A stretch of 47,919 bases of DNA from Chrysomallon squamiferum. Lineage: Eukaryota; Mollusca; Gastropoda; Neomphalida; Peltospiridae. The stretch spans positions 2,146,070-2,193,988 of the forward strand of contig CM022668.1 in NCBI GenBank assembly GCA_012295275.1. The letters run 5' to 3'. The notes under the pieces are model-generated. The model worked only from the letters and a program-made list of their open reading frames with translations, ran no database searches and was not told the origin of the DNA. Below are positions 24,401-36,197 of the stretch, piece by piece (within the stretch, counting starts at the first letter, position 1; the number at the start of each line of letters is the position of its first letter). The position numbers were made by a program, and so were the translations under genes.

Positions 24401-24623
24401 ATCACTGTCACTACTCCCATATCAACTATCACTGTCACTACTCCCATATCAACTATCAATGTCACTACTCACATCTCAAATACCACTGTCACTACTCACA
24501 TGTTAGTCACATCTCACACTATCACTGTCACTACTGACATGTTCACTACAACAAAAAGAAAAGTATTAAACTTACTGAAATGTACATTCCAAACAGCCCT
24601 TTCTGTGGCATCTTCATGTTCAT
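21445..24623 (-). CDS. Class I SAM-dependent methyltransferase (YdaC-like), three exons
   Basis: Minus-strand exons are 24576-24623 (or to 24668 if an upstream exon exists), 22574-22709 and 21445-22040. Together they give a 259-aa protein beginning MNMKMPQKGLFGMYIS. Exon 2 encodes SAM-binding motif I, KVLEVGFGVGIGLEAA. Exon 3 carries GKVYGVDPSEYM (acidic loop), SLPFNTDTFDVVFHCNCYYF (motif IV) and ALRELYRVMKPGAVMV (motifs V-VI), which is the methyltransferase type 11 layout. The C-terminal roughly 60 residues are charged, low-complexity tail. Junctions use phase 0 and phase 1, and the second intron's donor is a weak GTTTGT. The substrate is unknown; similarity to bacterial YdaC-type methyltransferases is from recognition of the motifs. 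Start choice is uncertain because an acceptor (TTGTTCAG) precedes exon 1. Confidence 0.8.
22574..22709 (-). CDS. Methyltransferase exon 2 with SAM motif I
   Basis: This 136-nt exon encodes RVFRKRNTFLEENAVRLCD and then the Gly-rich SAM loop VLEVGFGVGIG. The acceptor TGTTTTAG is at 22710-22711 and lies at the edge of a 40-bp tandem array that repeats acceptor-like sequence. The exon is missing from the plus-strand pseudogene at 40254 onward; for the minus-strand copy it would fall in the assembly gap. Confidence 0.8.
22711..23450. repeat. 40-bp tandem array beside a splice acceptor, about 19 units
   Basis: Units contain CATTTATTTCAAAAACAAAT, TTAACCAAAC and CTTCCCT/ACTCTCT. On the gene's sense strand each unit reads as a T-rich tract ending in TTTTTAG, followed by an AGAG- or GGAAGG-type start. 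The array lies in intron 1 of the methyltransferase immediately upstream of exon 2, and the exon's own acceptor is the first unit boundary. Confidence 0.9.
23455..24360. other. AT-rich remainder of methyltransferase intron 1
   Basis: About 900 bp of AT-rich sequence with no recognisable gene, element or long repeat. Confidence 0.5.
24362..24542. repeat. Short minisatellite (ACTATCACTGTCACTACTC)
   Basis: Six or so units of about 23-25 bp built on ATCACTGTCACTACTC, just downstream of methyltransferase exon 1 on the minus strand (within intron 1). Confidence 0.8.
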
Positions 24624-24729
24624 CGCAACCTGTCTGCGAAACCACGCCCGAACCCATGATGCCGTTTTCTGAACAAAGAAAAACAGAAAAATAAGAACAA
24701 CTGCACGGAGAATGAGAAGAGTGTACACT

Positions 24730-25207
24730 GAGGCTAATAGACTCAGATCTGTTACAGCTTTTCTAGTTTTAAGTTAAACAGATTATGTTTGAACAAGGAA
24801 AACTTTTCTATGCTGGGTACTCTACTGTCAAATATATCTGTAACAGTCACATTTACATCTGAAACAGTCAGTTATATTGTCAAGTTTGTGTGTAACACAG
24901 TCTGTCGTCAAGCATGTAACAGTCTGTTGTCAATAACATGTATAGCACTGTCAGTCTGTTGTCAAGTATGTCTGTAACACTGTCAGTCTGGTATGTAATG
25001 TTTTAGCAAAATAATCAAACAAAATATAAAACTGAGTGTAAGCAAGGAAGTTGAAATATTCTCTTCTTTATAACCATCACCACACCTACAAGTTAACATT
25101 TTATATCCTCAAACATTTCCTTGTCACAACTCACACACTGAAACATTTTAAGAATTTCTAGCTGACTTTCACCAGTGAAATTCATTATCCATGTTATTTG
25201 TGAATAG

Positions 25208-25250
<43 letters not shown>

Positions 25251-26640
25251 TTAATAGTAATAGTAATAATATATTAATATTAATAATAATAAATAAGGAA
25301 TTTATTTTAGGTGTCACTTCAGAAAGGTAAATTTTAATATTTATGTCTGACATTTTTGTGTTTTTGTTTGCAGTGACTCACATGGTACAACAAACTAAAT
25401 TATTATTATCCTCCAGTTTTAAATTTTATATTGTTTATTACTTCTACAAAGAAAAATAAGTCAATAATTTATGACAGCAACAAATTGGCAATATTCATGA
25501 TTTTTCATAATACTTGTAACTTTTTGTTGCACAATTTTATTTGTAAATTTTACAGGGAGGTGTAGAAATTGTTTAAAACTTCTCTTATATTTTTTTTATT
25601 TTTTTATTATTTTATTTTATTTTATTTTATTTTATTTTATTTTATTTTATTTTATTTTATTTTTATTTTATTTTATTTTAATTATTTTTCACTTTTTGTT
25701 GTTGGGGTTTTTTTTGTGTTTTTTTTTTCCACTGCATTAAATGAACAGTGTAAATGAACAGTAATATACAAAATTATCTGCTTACTGTTTTGTGTTCTTA
25801 AATAACGTAATATTTATATTTTTATGATTTCTGTTTCTTTTAGTTTTTTTTGTTTTTTTTCAATGTGATGTTGACAGTTCAGTATTCGAGACCCCACGAA
25901 CTGCTTTTATAGAGGGTTAATGAAATGTCACCATTCACCTCTCTATACAGGCTTTTCATACTACACTGACTGCTTCGGTAAATTAAGAGCAAATTATTAT
26001 CTGTTCAAACTGATAAGAATGTGTTTTTTTTATTTATGCTGTGTTTGTCTAGAATGCTAAAAAGTGGAACCAGAACGTTTGTTATTATTAGCACCACGGA
26101 GAAACGATCGTTCAAGGATATATTTTCATATTTCAACTGTAATTTAGTATTTTTCTAAATCATCTAATATAAATAGGGTTTCAACCGAAACGCAGTATTT
26201 GTTATTACCTGGAACAAAAATGTAAAGAACTAACACTTTAATAGAAACTTAGATAAATCAGTCATACAATATTAACGGTAACAACTAACATGGACCTCGC
26301 CATTGTTTTGATTACTTTGTAAATCTCACCCACGCCTCGAGAACCTATATTTCGCTTTCCCTTAACTGCAATGCATTTCACAGAGAAATTATTAACCGAA
26401 GTCACGGCAATAGCAACAGTAAATACATCATTTCGGTCACTTCAGTGTATTAGGCCAAATTATGTTTAATTTGACCGGCTATTGTACAGTTATTTTGCAT
26501 GCAATCGTATGTTTATTTTAATCATATTTGCACAATTAACCTCTCCTACTTTTACGAAGACAGAATGTTATCCTAGAGTAAAACATGTCAACTCCGCGTA
26601 CTTGATTGCGCAAGATTTTCTGTTTTGTGAACAGTGGAAT
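24730..26640. other. Intergenic region with simple repeats
   Basis: Contains degenerate TGTAACAGTC repeats (24830-24985), an AAT array (25208-25290) and a TTTTA pentanucleotide array (25590-25690). Otherwise it is AT-rich sequence with no supported gene. It probably includes the promoter of the methyltransferase, which I cannot localise. Confidence 0.5.
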
Positions 26641-26775
26641 ACCCTTCAGATTTAGACTGTTAACTGCTTCCACCAAACATTACATGAAATAACGTCTATA
26701 ACAGTGGAAAACCCTTCAGATTTATCTGTTAACTGCTTCCACCAAACATCACATGAAATAACGTCTATAAGCCAT
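26635..26775. repeat. Direct duplication of about 70 bp
   Basis: Two adjacent copies sharing ACCCTTCAGATTTA, TGTTAACTGCTTCCACCAAA and ATGAAATAACGTCTATAA. There are few differences, so the duplication is fairly recent. It has no coding potential that I trust. Confidence 0.8.
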
Positions 26776-26959
26776 TTCCGTTTTGAATAGTTCACATTTG
26801 GCGGGTTTAAAGCCACATTTTTTTCCCAGTCCAAAACGTTTTCACATGATGTTTATGTGCAAGAAAGCAAATTTTTCTTCCATGACATTATGTTGTGGTT
26901 CTTCTGGTTCTACATATGTGTGTATGTATGTACGTTTATTTGTATGTGTCTATTTGTGT

Positions 26960-27240
26960 CTAAGTTGAAATTAAATTGATTTATACCCTTCAATTTAGTC
27001 TAGTCTTGAAATCCAGTAAGTAATTATATTATAGTAATATATTTTCCGTGAATTTGATTTATCATCACTAGGTCAGCTCGTTGAACTAACAAGAGTATTA
27101 CATTTTGTTAATGTGAAATACGTGCAGCTGTAAACTGTTTGTCACATTACAGTGTCAAATCCTTCCTGGCGTGTTTCCAGTCACTGGTCTGTCACACGTT
27201 ACATTAAAAATACTTTGTTACTAACTGATAACAGCACGAA
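26960..27240. repeat. Inverted copy of conserved block 3185-3480
   Basis: Reverse complement of 3185-3480 with few differences. It marks the outer end of the inverted segment that includes the hexamer array and block S. Confidence 0.7.
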
Positions 27241-27780
27241 CTATTTTTGAAAACATAAAATAAAAAAAATAAAAAAATAAAAAAATAAATAAATAATAAT
27301 AATAATAATAATAATAACAACAATAACAACAATAATAATATAATAATAACAACAGTAACAATAACGATAATAATAATACAATAACAATAACACTAATAAA
27401 GATAGTGATAACAATAATAGTATTTGCTGTTAGTATTGAGTAAATTGACGGGAATATTTCTTATAGATAGACACCGTTCACCTAAATATAAAACACATAC
27501 ATCCATACAGACGTGTATTTTCACACACACACGGACACACAAACACACACACAACCAGACATATTAAAGTATTTTCATAGCTACAGAACAAATACAAACA
27601 GTCTGAGATACAAAAACATCAGTTAACACCGTAACACACAGTAGTATCAGTATCAGTATCAGTATCAGTATCAATATCAGTATCAGTATCAGTATCAGTA
27701 TCAGTATCAGTATCATCATCATCATTATTAATAATAATTTTACTGTTGTTATTATTGTCACCATCATGATCATCATCATT
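27240..27780. repeat. Inverted simple-repeat tract with short hexamer array
   Basis: Runs of AATA/AAT, a conserved linker (27420-27570) and a CAGTAT hexamer array (27643-27715), matching 2048-3180 in reverse order. The hexamer array is about one eighth the length of its counterpart. Confidence 0.85.
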
Positions 27781-28243
27781 TTACGGTTTTCATTTTAAAT
27801 CATCATGGAGAGTAATTGTAGATAAAAATATTCTGTAAATAAAATGTATTTACTTTTTACAGACAACTATTCATTATTCGTGACAACTACTTGGCTGAGT
27901 TTCTCAGTAATATTAGAACCTGTCACACTAATCAGAGATCAGTAACTAGAGAACACTCGATAGTGTGGGAACGTCCTAGATCTACACACCCTGTCACGCG
28001 ATTATAATCCACATATTTTTCTTGGAAATTCAAAATCTTTCTGTCGATATCGCTTTGCGTAGTTTGTTACGTCGTGTTGTTAAATCTGGAGACGTGAAGA
28101 CTCGAACCTGCAGCAAGGTAAGTTACCTGTTAATTAAATATTTTGTAGTCTTCATGAATAAATCATTTTTATAATTTCATTTCTCGTTATGCATCAGTTC
28201 TCGTAAGCAAACATCAAATGTAGGTCACAATACTTATTTTTTC
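27780..28243 (+). repeat. Block S, inverted copy upstream of PLE copy B
   Basis: Plus-strand version of S. An open stretch EIQNLSVDIALRSLLRRVVK continues to CSK and a consensus splice donor, AAG|GTAAGT, at 28118-28123. The TATG/CATA array, two minisatellite units, the PLE and DUF4470-MYND copy B follow in the same orientation. Confidence 0.65.
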
Positions 28244-28299
28244 CTACTGAAAGACGAAACTATGCGCATATATATTGCATCAGACAAACACATATATTA

Positions 28300-28545
28300 G
28301 ATATACATGTTTAGACAGAAACACGTACATACATATACATACATACATACATACACACATACATACATACACACATACATACACACATACATACACACAT
28401 ACATACACACACACACATACATACACACATACATTCATACATACATATATACACGCATACATAATAACATACATACACACATGCATACATACATACATAC
28501 ATACATATGTACTGACAGACATACATACAAATAATACATTCATGC
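28300..28545. repeat. (CATA)n microsatellite
   Basis: Reverse-complement counterpart of the 19540-20275 array, about one third as long, with one remaining GTACTGACAGACATACATAC unit near 28508-28530. Confidence 0.95.
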
Positions 28546-28589
28546 AGAGATAATGCCAGCCAGACAGTGTAAACATTGTTTCTTTTTTG

Positions 28590-28660
28590 TAAGTACATAC
28601 TTATCTACTTGTACTTTTGTTGTGTGTGGTTATCTACTTGTAATTTTGTTTTGCTGTATA
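28590..28660. repeat. Two-unit remnant of the 29-bp minisatellite
   Basis: About two units (CTTATCTACTTGTACTTTTG and TTATCTACTTGTAATTTTG) occupy the place where the other module has about 110 units. This is either the ancestral state or a contracted array. Confidence 0.9.
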
Positions 28661-29394
28661 TATTTTTTTTCCTTCTTTTGTGTGTATATATATTCACCTT
28701 TGAAAACATGGCAAAACAGAATGCCAAAAATCAAAAAGCAAGAAAACAAACCTTCTGCCAAGTTTAGTAAAGCTGATGTATGGCGTTCTGCAGTACATAC
28801 ATCATATCTCGCCAAATCTACTCTCCCTCTAGCCCTTTAAAGAAAACTAAAATAATTAAGTTATTTTATAAAACCGGACTTAAAATCAATATGTGACTTT
28901 TGATTTGAACCTAAACTAAAACTGGGCAGCTCAGACATAAACTTATTAATCAAGCATTATGTCAATTCCCTGAAAATTCTTAAGGCCAAAATAATCAGTT
29001 GTTTTGGTTCAGTCAGTAAGTGAGATTTGGATAAAGCTAAATATAATATGTTAAAGTGAGGAAGAAAAAATTACAAAACAAAATTATCGGATTGTACGAC
29101 ATCGGATTTTTTTGTTGTTGTTTCTGGGCTACCCCCAAAGGAATCAAAAAATAGAGTGAAGAATCGCAGCCCCCAAACTGGTACCGCCCATGCAAGTAGA
29201 CCAAAACGGGCTGAGTACTCCGTGTAAACGTCCAGACTTAAAGGCTACCCGCCAATTCCTAAAACTAAGCTCAAGTTCCACGCGCCGCTCCTGAAGTTAA
29301 TGAACCACTTAAATCATTCGTCCAAGCCTTAAAATCTCCCACATTTAGACTGTCTAAATTTTGTAAAGAGAGACACACTGGGTCTGATAAAACA

Positions 29395-29646
29395 CAGTGG
29401 CGCTTGCCTGAAATTCTTAAGATTGTTGGCTCATCAAATCTATCACAGGTTAATGTACATGTGCATTGTCAAGACCAAGTGGAATGCTATCCAGGCGCCA
29501 ACTTTAATCACTTTAGGACAATGGTCGTTAACCATAAAAGCAAGTTGCAGACAGAAAACATAATCTTAAATATAGGAATAAACAGCAAGGACCAAAATCG
29601 GTCAACCAGCACAAACCAGTTAAGAAACATGATAAATTTAGGCTAA
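29395..29646 (+). pseudogene. SGNH-hydrolase-like segment of PLE copy B
   Basis: The segment reads IVGSSNLSQV (block I, where GDSN would be usual), YPGANFNHF, and ENIILNIGINSKDQN (block III-like), then TNQLRNMI before a stop. This is the pattern of SGNH/GDSL-type domains found in some retroelement proteins. The block I Asp is Ser in both copies, so catalytic activity is doubtful. The assignment rests on motif recognition only. Confidence 0.5.
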
Positions 29647-30099
29647 TCAAAAATCTCGTCTGAAAACAAATACATTTGGCTGCCAAAACTCTAAGGGGTA
29701 TAAACCTACTATCAGTAATCCCAAACAACGAGTTTCAAATGATCCAGGATCTTATCTACTGGACCGAAGGGACGGCCAACAGAATATATATCTAAATATT
29801 GGCTAAATAACTAAAATTTAAAGTAAGTTCAGGTAAAGGTAATAACCACCATAATATAGGGTTAGGTACAAACATCGTAAATCTAACAGGAAACGATAAC
29901 TTTCTCACAACCGCCGTTAAGTCAGTACTGAACCGAGGCCTTAACTTTGTTCCCACCCCTCAACCCAAACTGGTTTAGAAGGTCTTCTCGATGACGGTTA
30001 TTTTTTAACATAAGATGAAATCAGCCGATTATTTTACAAACTCAAGTTGAGAAAAATAACCATTCACAGGAAATTCATTGGACACCTGATAACAAAATC

Positions 30100-31020
30100 T
30101 CTCGGTCATGGAACGACGTGCTTTCAACAATCTATGCAAAAATCACAAAATAATAATCAAACTGGCAGACAAAGGATCAGCAACTGTTATTTTGTCAAGA
30201 GAAAATTACATCCACGAAGCCCACAGACAACTAAATAACACGAAATATTATAAAAAATTGGACGAAGGCATTTGGCCAACCAACAAAAATAAATTCAACA
30301 GAATTGTTGTTCGTGTGCAGGAAGAGGGTCACATAAAGAAAAAAGAGATGAACTACATAGCATCACGATTTGATTTTCAGACTAGGACATTTTATTTCCT
30401 CCCCAAAATACACAAGACAGTGGAAACATGGACAGATATCAACACACCACCAGGTCGACCAATCATCTCTTATTGTGGATCAGAATCTTACAACATTTAT
30501 TACATTGATTCTTAATACACTGATTCTTATTTAAAACCAGTTGCAAATTGACATGCTAGTTTTGTTAAAAATAAAGATGATCTTTTATCTAAAATATCTA
30601 GAACAAAAGTATCACGAAACTCCTTTTTAGTCTCCCTGGAAGCTGATTTCATGCACTCAAACATAAACATCGATGCGGGCATAGAATCAGTTGAGAGATC
30701 GTATGAAAATATCCAGATAGAGACAGACCAGCAGAAAGTATCATGAAATTACCTGAATTAAGCTAAAGGGTAAAGACTTTGAATACAACGTGGAAATGTG
30801 TCAGCAGGTTTGTGCGTGCTTCATGAGCAAGCGTTTCAGTCCAAATGTTGCCTCCATTTACATCTGAGAATGAGAAGAATCGGCTCTAAACACAGCAATC
30901 AAGAAACCATTTTTATATCTCAGATATTTAGATGACAGTCTTATTATTTGACAACATTCTAAAGACGAATATTGGAAATATTTTCGATTATTAAATCAAC
31001 AAAATGATAATATAAAACTT
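30100..31020 (+). pseudogene. PLE copy B reverse transcriptase
   Basis: The uninterrupted part 30108-30515 contains LADKGSATVILSRENY, FYFLPKIHK and PPGRPIIS and ends in a stop after YNIYYIDS. Past the stop, LVSLEADFMHSNINI (motif A, Glu for Asp) and a frameshifted YLRYLDDSLII (motif C, about 30915-30950) continue the domain. The polymerase is broken. Confidence 0.8.
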
Positions 31021-31132
31021 ACGGCGACAATATCAGATCAAACGGTAGAATTTTGGATGTAACAATTTACAAAGGTATACAATATGAACAATCAAATTAC
31101 TTAGTTTACAAAATATTTTTGTAAACACCAGA

Positions 31133-31480
31133 TTGAGGCTTCACGACATAATAAAATCTCAGTCTAAGTTCAACAGCGAACAAACAAAAAGTGAACATCA
31201 AATCCGAACTAACCTGGACTGCGATTCCAAAAATGTTGTGTATTTCATAAGATGCAACTTGTGTAAAAAACAGTACTTCGGCCAAACACACAATATGTTA
31301 CGAGTTAGAACTGGTTGTTACAAATACGATATTAGGCATAAAGTTGATATTGCTCTCGCCAAATACTTTAACCTACCTCGTCATATATTGGAAAATAATT
31401 TTGAAATAGAACAAACGCCATGTCTCAAGTCAATTTCTCGAGACATGAACGAGAAGCGTTTTGGATTCGCACGTTAAAAA
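31133..31480 (+). pseudogene. PLE copy B GIY-YIG endonuclease domain
   Basis: Open from RLHDIIKSQSKF through NVVYFIRCNLCKKQYFGQT to ALAKYFNLPRHI, then shifted by one frame near the FEIEQTP to SRHERE region. A 117-bp segment flanked by a 9-bp repeat (AATGTAAAG at 31517 and 31634) follows the domain and is absent from copy A. Confidence 0.8.
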
Positions 31481-32234
31481 CCCTAAAACTATTTGGAATA
31501 AAAGTTGACTCGGGCAAATGTAAAGAATCTTCGACGGACACGCCCGCTGACCTGTCAGAAAGCTTGCCCGTCGCAGACGTGCTTCACAACAGCTTGCTCT
31601 GATTAGCACGTTCATTTTTTCCCATTCCATTCCAATGTAAAGACAGAGATAAAATAATTTAAAAAAAAACTTTGCAACCGCCGCAACGTTGACGTTGGTA
31701 CAATTATGCAGGAGAATATTTTAACTTACAGACTACTGTGAAAAATCCACTAACAGAACGTGACGTCATAGCTTACAGAAAAAACCCGAGTCTAAAAGAC
31801 ATTTTAGTCTCTACGCGATTTTGGAATAACACGCCTATCAACAGGATTTACAAATTAATTCAATAAAAAGTACGGAAAAGTTTTAAGACGTTTTTAAAGG
31901 ATATGTCAAGTTTTACAAACATTTTGGAACTTTTTTTTTTCTTTTTATGTTTTTTATAGACTTTGAGAAAGGATATCTCCTGAATAGTGTTTAAAATAGT
32001 TTTAAATTTATTTTTCAAAGGTATTGGTTTCTAGAAGGGTATTGGTATTAACTGTCACAAAATGTTATTGAATTTTTTAGAAAGGATACATGCATAAATA
32101 CATACATACATACATACATACATACACACACACAAGCATGTACATGAACATAAATATAAATACAAATACATCGAATACACACAATAACACAACATATATG
32201 AGCTGTTTACACGAATACACACATGTCTGTAAAC

Positions 32235-32287
32235 TTTTACTTTCACTTTGAATTTCTTGTTAATCATTTAATATAAATTTCACTTTC
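32235..32287 (+). promoter_or_regulatory. IRF-element-like and TATA-like motifs upstream of copy B
   Basis: TTTTACTTTCACTTTG (32235-32250) and TTTCACTTTC (32278-32287) are the reverse complements of AAGTGAAAG/GAAAGTGAAA. A TATAAAT (32272-32278) sits 43 bp before the ATG. Order and spacing match those upstream of copy A, as expected of a duplicated promoter. Confidence 0.4.
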
Positions 32288-32320
32288 AGTCTCACTGTCA
32301 CAGTAAGATCAAAACAAAAC

Positions 32321-32404
32321 ATGCCGGCACCTCTACGTAAATATATTATGTTTATTATTATTGTTGTTGTTGTTCTTGTTCTTATCGTTATTACTACTAT
32401 TATT

Positions 32405-32482
<78 letters not shown>

Positions 32483-35400
32483 TGCAATGATTGCTAAACT
32501 AAAATACAATTTAAGGTTGTCATGAAAACATTTGTTGTTTAGGTGTAGTAGCTTACTATCCTGTTGGAAATACTCCACCTAAAGATTTAACAGTTGGCTG
32601 CAACGTTCCTGATGATGTCAGCTTCTTGTTGCTTGGATGTGGAGACATCCGCAACATTCTCTACACGATTTCTCTTTTACATAACAATAACATCTGTCCG
32701 CAGAACATTTCCTTTCATCTGAACGATTGGCAAACAGGTATTTTGTGTCGAGGTGTGCTCTTGCTGTACATTATCAGTGAGATTGACCCTGAGAAAGAAG
32801 AAGATATGAAGTTTATTTGGGCTGTTTGGTATGACGCCTTCTTGTCGAAGGAGCACAGCGAAAGACTTCACAAAATACTGAGCATCCTGGTTAACATGGA
32901 CTTTTCTGAGTTGTGTGTGTCCTGTGATTACAAAACAAAGTTCTCGATGATTTCATTGTTTGTTGTCTGGCTTAATGACCTAAAAAAGCCAGCTGAGGAA
33001 CTAATGAAGATAAGATATCATGCTCTGTTTGATATGTACAAAGACCAACAAGAACTTTTTCCAGATCATTCCGCTGGAAGACTCCTGGATAGATTTACTA
33101 AGCAGAATCCCAGATTACAAAGTGGTGAACTGTTTGACTTGTGTCACCAGGAAGTAAAAGATTTCGTAGAATTAGGTGTAACAGGAATCAATCTGGGAGG
33201 GAAGACACGAGATGAAATCATCAAATGTTGCTCGGCGAACCTAACATTTTTCAGTTTCATTTATGATAAAATAACCTGCAACTTATTTCTTGCATTTGAC
33301 ATCGATTTATCTAGGTGAGCTGAAATACACGTAAACTATCAAAGAAAAAAGAGACAAAAACACAGACAGGTAGAGAGACGGATAGACAGACAGACAGCTG
33401 CAGATAGACAGACAGAAAAAAGACAGAGAACAACAGGCATACACACAGAGAGACAGAAAGAATCAGACAAACAGCAACAGACAGTGTCAGACAAAAATAT
33501 AGAGACACACATTAATAGAGACAGATACACGGACACAGTAATATAGAGAGACAACTTGAGACAGAAGGAAGCAGATAAAGAGACACAGAAAATATGTAAT
33601 GGAGAAGCATCGAGGATGCAGAGAGACCGACAGACATTCGTGTACAGACAAGGACAGACAGTCGTACACAGAGAGACAGAGAGGGGCAGAGACAGAGGAG
33701 AGATACACACTTAGGCAAAGATACACACTTGTGGTAAGTACATAGATGTGAATACATTAAAATACAGAGATGTGTTCATACATACATACATGTATGTCCA
33801 TGTGTGTATTTGTGTGTTTGTATGTATGTACGTATCTGTGTATGAACGGACGTATATATGTATGTTCCTTTGTATTTAGGAATAAATATTCTGTTGTTTT
33901 GAGTATTTATGACTGCACAGTACTCGATAACGCACTGGCGCAGAGGGTCAAAGTCCAGTCTCGACCTCATAAACCCCGCCAGAGGCCGCTGACAAGTCTT
34001 GAACCCATTCATGCACACCCAGGAGTCAGACAATGATACCATTTAGTCAGTGAAACATTGCTTGTGTGAATGCGTGCGTGCGACTGAGTGGGAGGCAGAG
34101 ATAGATTAAGGTTTAGATAAAGAAAGGTTTCCGAAACAACATCTAAATAATCTGAAATTATAAATTTTACAATTTGTTCTGTTGACGTTTCTGTTCCTGT
34201 CTCTACAGTGTCAGCAAACCAAACGGTGAAGCTGACATCCAGTTCAACTCAAATATTATTCAGAGCTTGAAGGTGTACACACGTGATAATTATCACTGTA
34301 TTTATTATTATTATCACAATCTGCTTCTTCTTCTTTTTTTCTTCTTCTTCTTTTTCTTTGCTTTAGCTGGAGGGTTTCTGTCCGTTGCTGGTTAAGTGTG
34401 TGTGCGTAAGTGAGTGTATGTGTGTGAGTATATGTATGTATGTGTGTGTGAGTGTGTTTCTGGGTTTGTGTGTGTGTGTGTGTTGTGTTTAAAATTTGTT
34501 TTTATTTTACAGATTACCACTCTGACAGAAACTGAGAAATTTTTTCGGGTGAAATTCAAGATGGATGACAAATTCTGTTTTGGTAACTTCAGCCTCGACT
34601 ACACAGACAACAACAGGAAAGACAACTTTTGTTTTAAATTTAGTCAGGGGAGGTAATGTTTAAACATAATATAACAAATAAGTATTTCTTTTATATAAAT
34701 AAAAATTGGAATAACATTTACTTCTTCACGTTTAAATAAATAAATAGATGAATATATGTAAACACAAATAAACTAAAATACTGTTTAGATAATAATGACA
34801 ATAATGATGGTAATGATACTAATGATGACATGGATGATAATGATGAGGATGCTAATGATAAAAATGATGATGAATTTAATAATGAAGATAATCACAATGT
34901 GAATGCTGACAAGGATGATGATGATAATGACAGCAATGATAGGTATTATGATGATTATGATGATGATGATGATTATTCTACAGTAAAGAACTGAGTCACT
35001 CGTGTCAACTTTCCTGTGCAGTTTTGCTGTCAGACTCTAAAGTCAAGTTACAAAGGAAAGTTGGTGAAGTGACCTGTGACCTCACCAAAGACTTACCTTT
35101 GACCTCTGGAGAAGCGATTCTGCCATTCAGACCCCTGTTTGATGATGTAAACAAAGAACCAGACTATGAGAAGTCAGAGCAAAGTGATCAGCTTCTGTAT
35201 GAAGTAAATCTACATCGAGTTTTTCCTTGTACAGAGAGGTCGCTGGAAAACACAGCAAACATGAATGCCTGGAACATCCTCAAAGAAATTCTCTTCAGCA
35301 TATTTGTTGAATACAATTCATCTCCATCTGTGAGACATTGTCTATATTTTACAACACAAATATACAATACTGTCTGTAAATCTAGAAACAACTAAATTCT

Positions 35401-36106
35401 TGTTTATATTTCACAACTCAGATATAAAATCTTGTTTATATTTCACAACTCAGATATAAAATCTTGTTTATATTTCACAATACAGATAAATCTTGTTTAT
35501 ACTTCAACATACAGATACAAAACATTGTTTATAGTTCACAATACAGATATAAAACATTGTTTATAGTTCACAATACAGATATAAAACATTGTTTATAGTT
35601 CACAATACAGACATAATATTGTTTATAGTTCACAATACATATATATAATATTGTTTATATTCACAATACAAATAGAATATTGTTTATATTTCACAACACA
35701 TAAAATATTGTATAAATGTCACAAATATAAAATAATATTTGTATTTAAAAAATCATAAGTGTAAATTTGAATGTGTCATTTTAACAACACACTGACTATT
35801 TCAGCACAAGACAATGTTGGTGATGAAAGACACGAATACTCCAAGTATGATCTTGTCTGTGGATTACTTCAAACCGATCCATGGACTTCCTACTCTGATT
35901 GCCAAGTGGATTGATTTTGATCAAGAAACACACAAAGAAAACAAGAGTGAAACTACACACACAGAGATGATGACACCCATTTTTCAGTCACGTGATCTTC
36001 CTAGAATTTACAACCTAGAGGAACTGACGAAGGTAGAATTGGCAAAGTGAATCCTTGTTCATTGTCAAACTTTCCTGTTAATAAAGTTTGAAAATAAATA
36101 AAATAT

Positions 36107-36197
<91 letters not shown>

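Larger units (their letters stand above)
28690..31900 (+). mobile_element. Penelope-like retroelement, copy B (defective)
   Basis: Plus-strand partner of the element at 12790-16165 with the same domain order. It has a basic N-terminal peptide (28709, MAKQNAKNQKARKQ), an SGNH-like segment, LNRGLNFVPTP-type remains near 29930, the RT and GIY-YIG. Several stops and frameshifts differ from copy A while others are shared, so the element was already defective or decayed in parallel after the inverted duplication. An AATAAA is at about 31863. It directly precedes DUF4470-MYND copy B. Confidence 0.85.
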
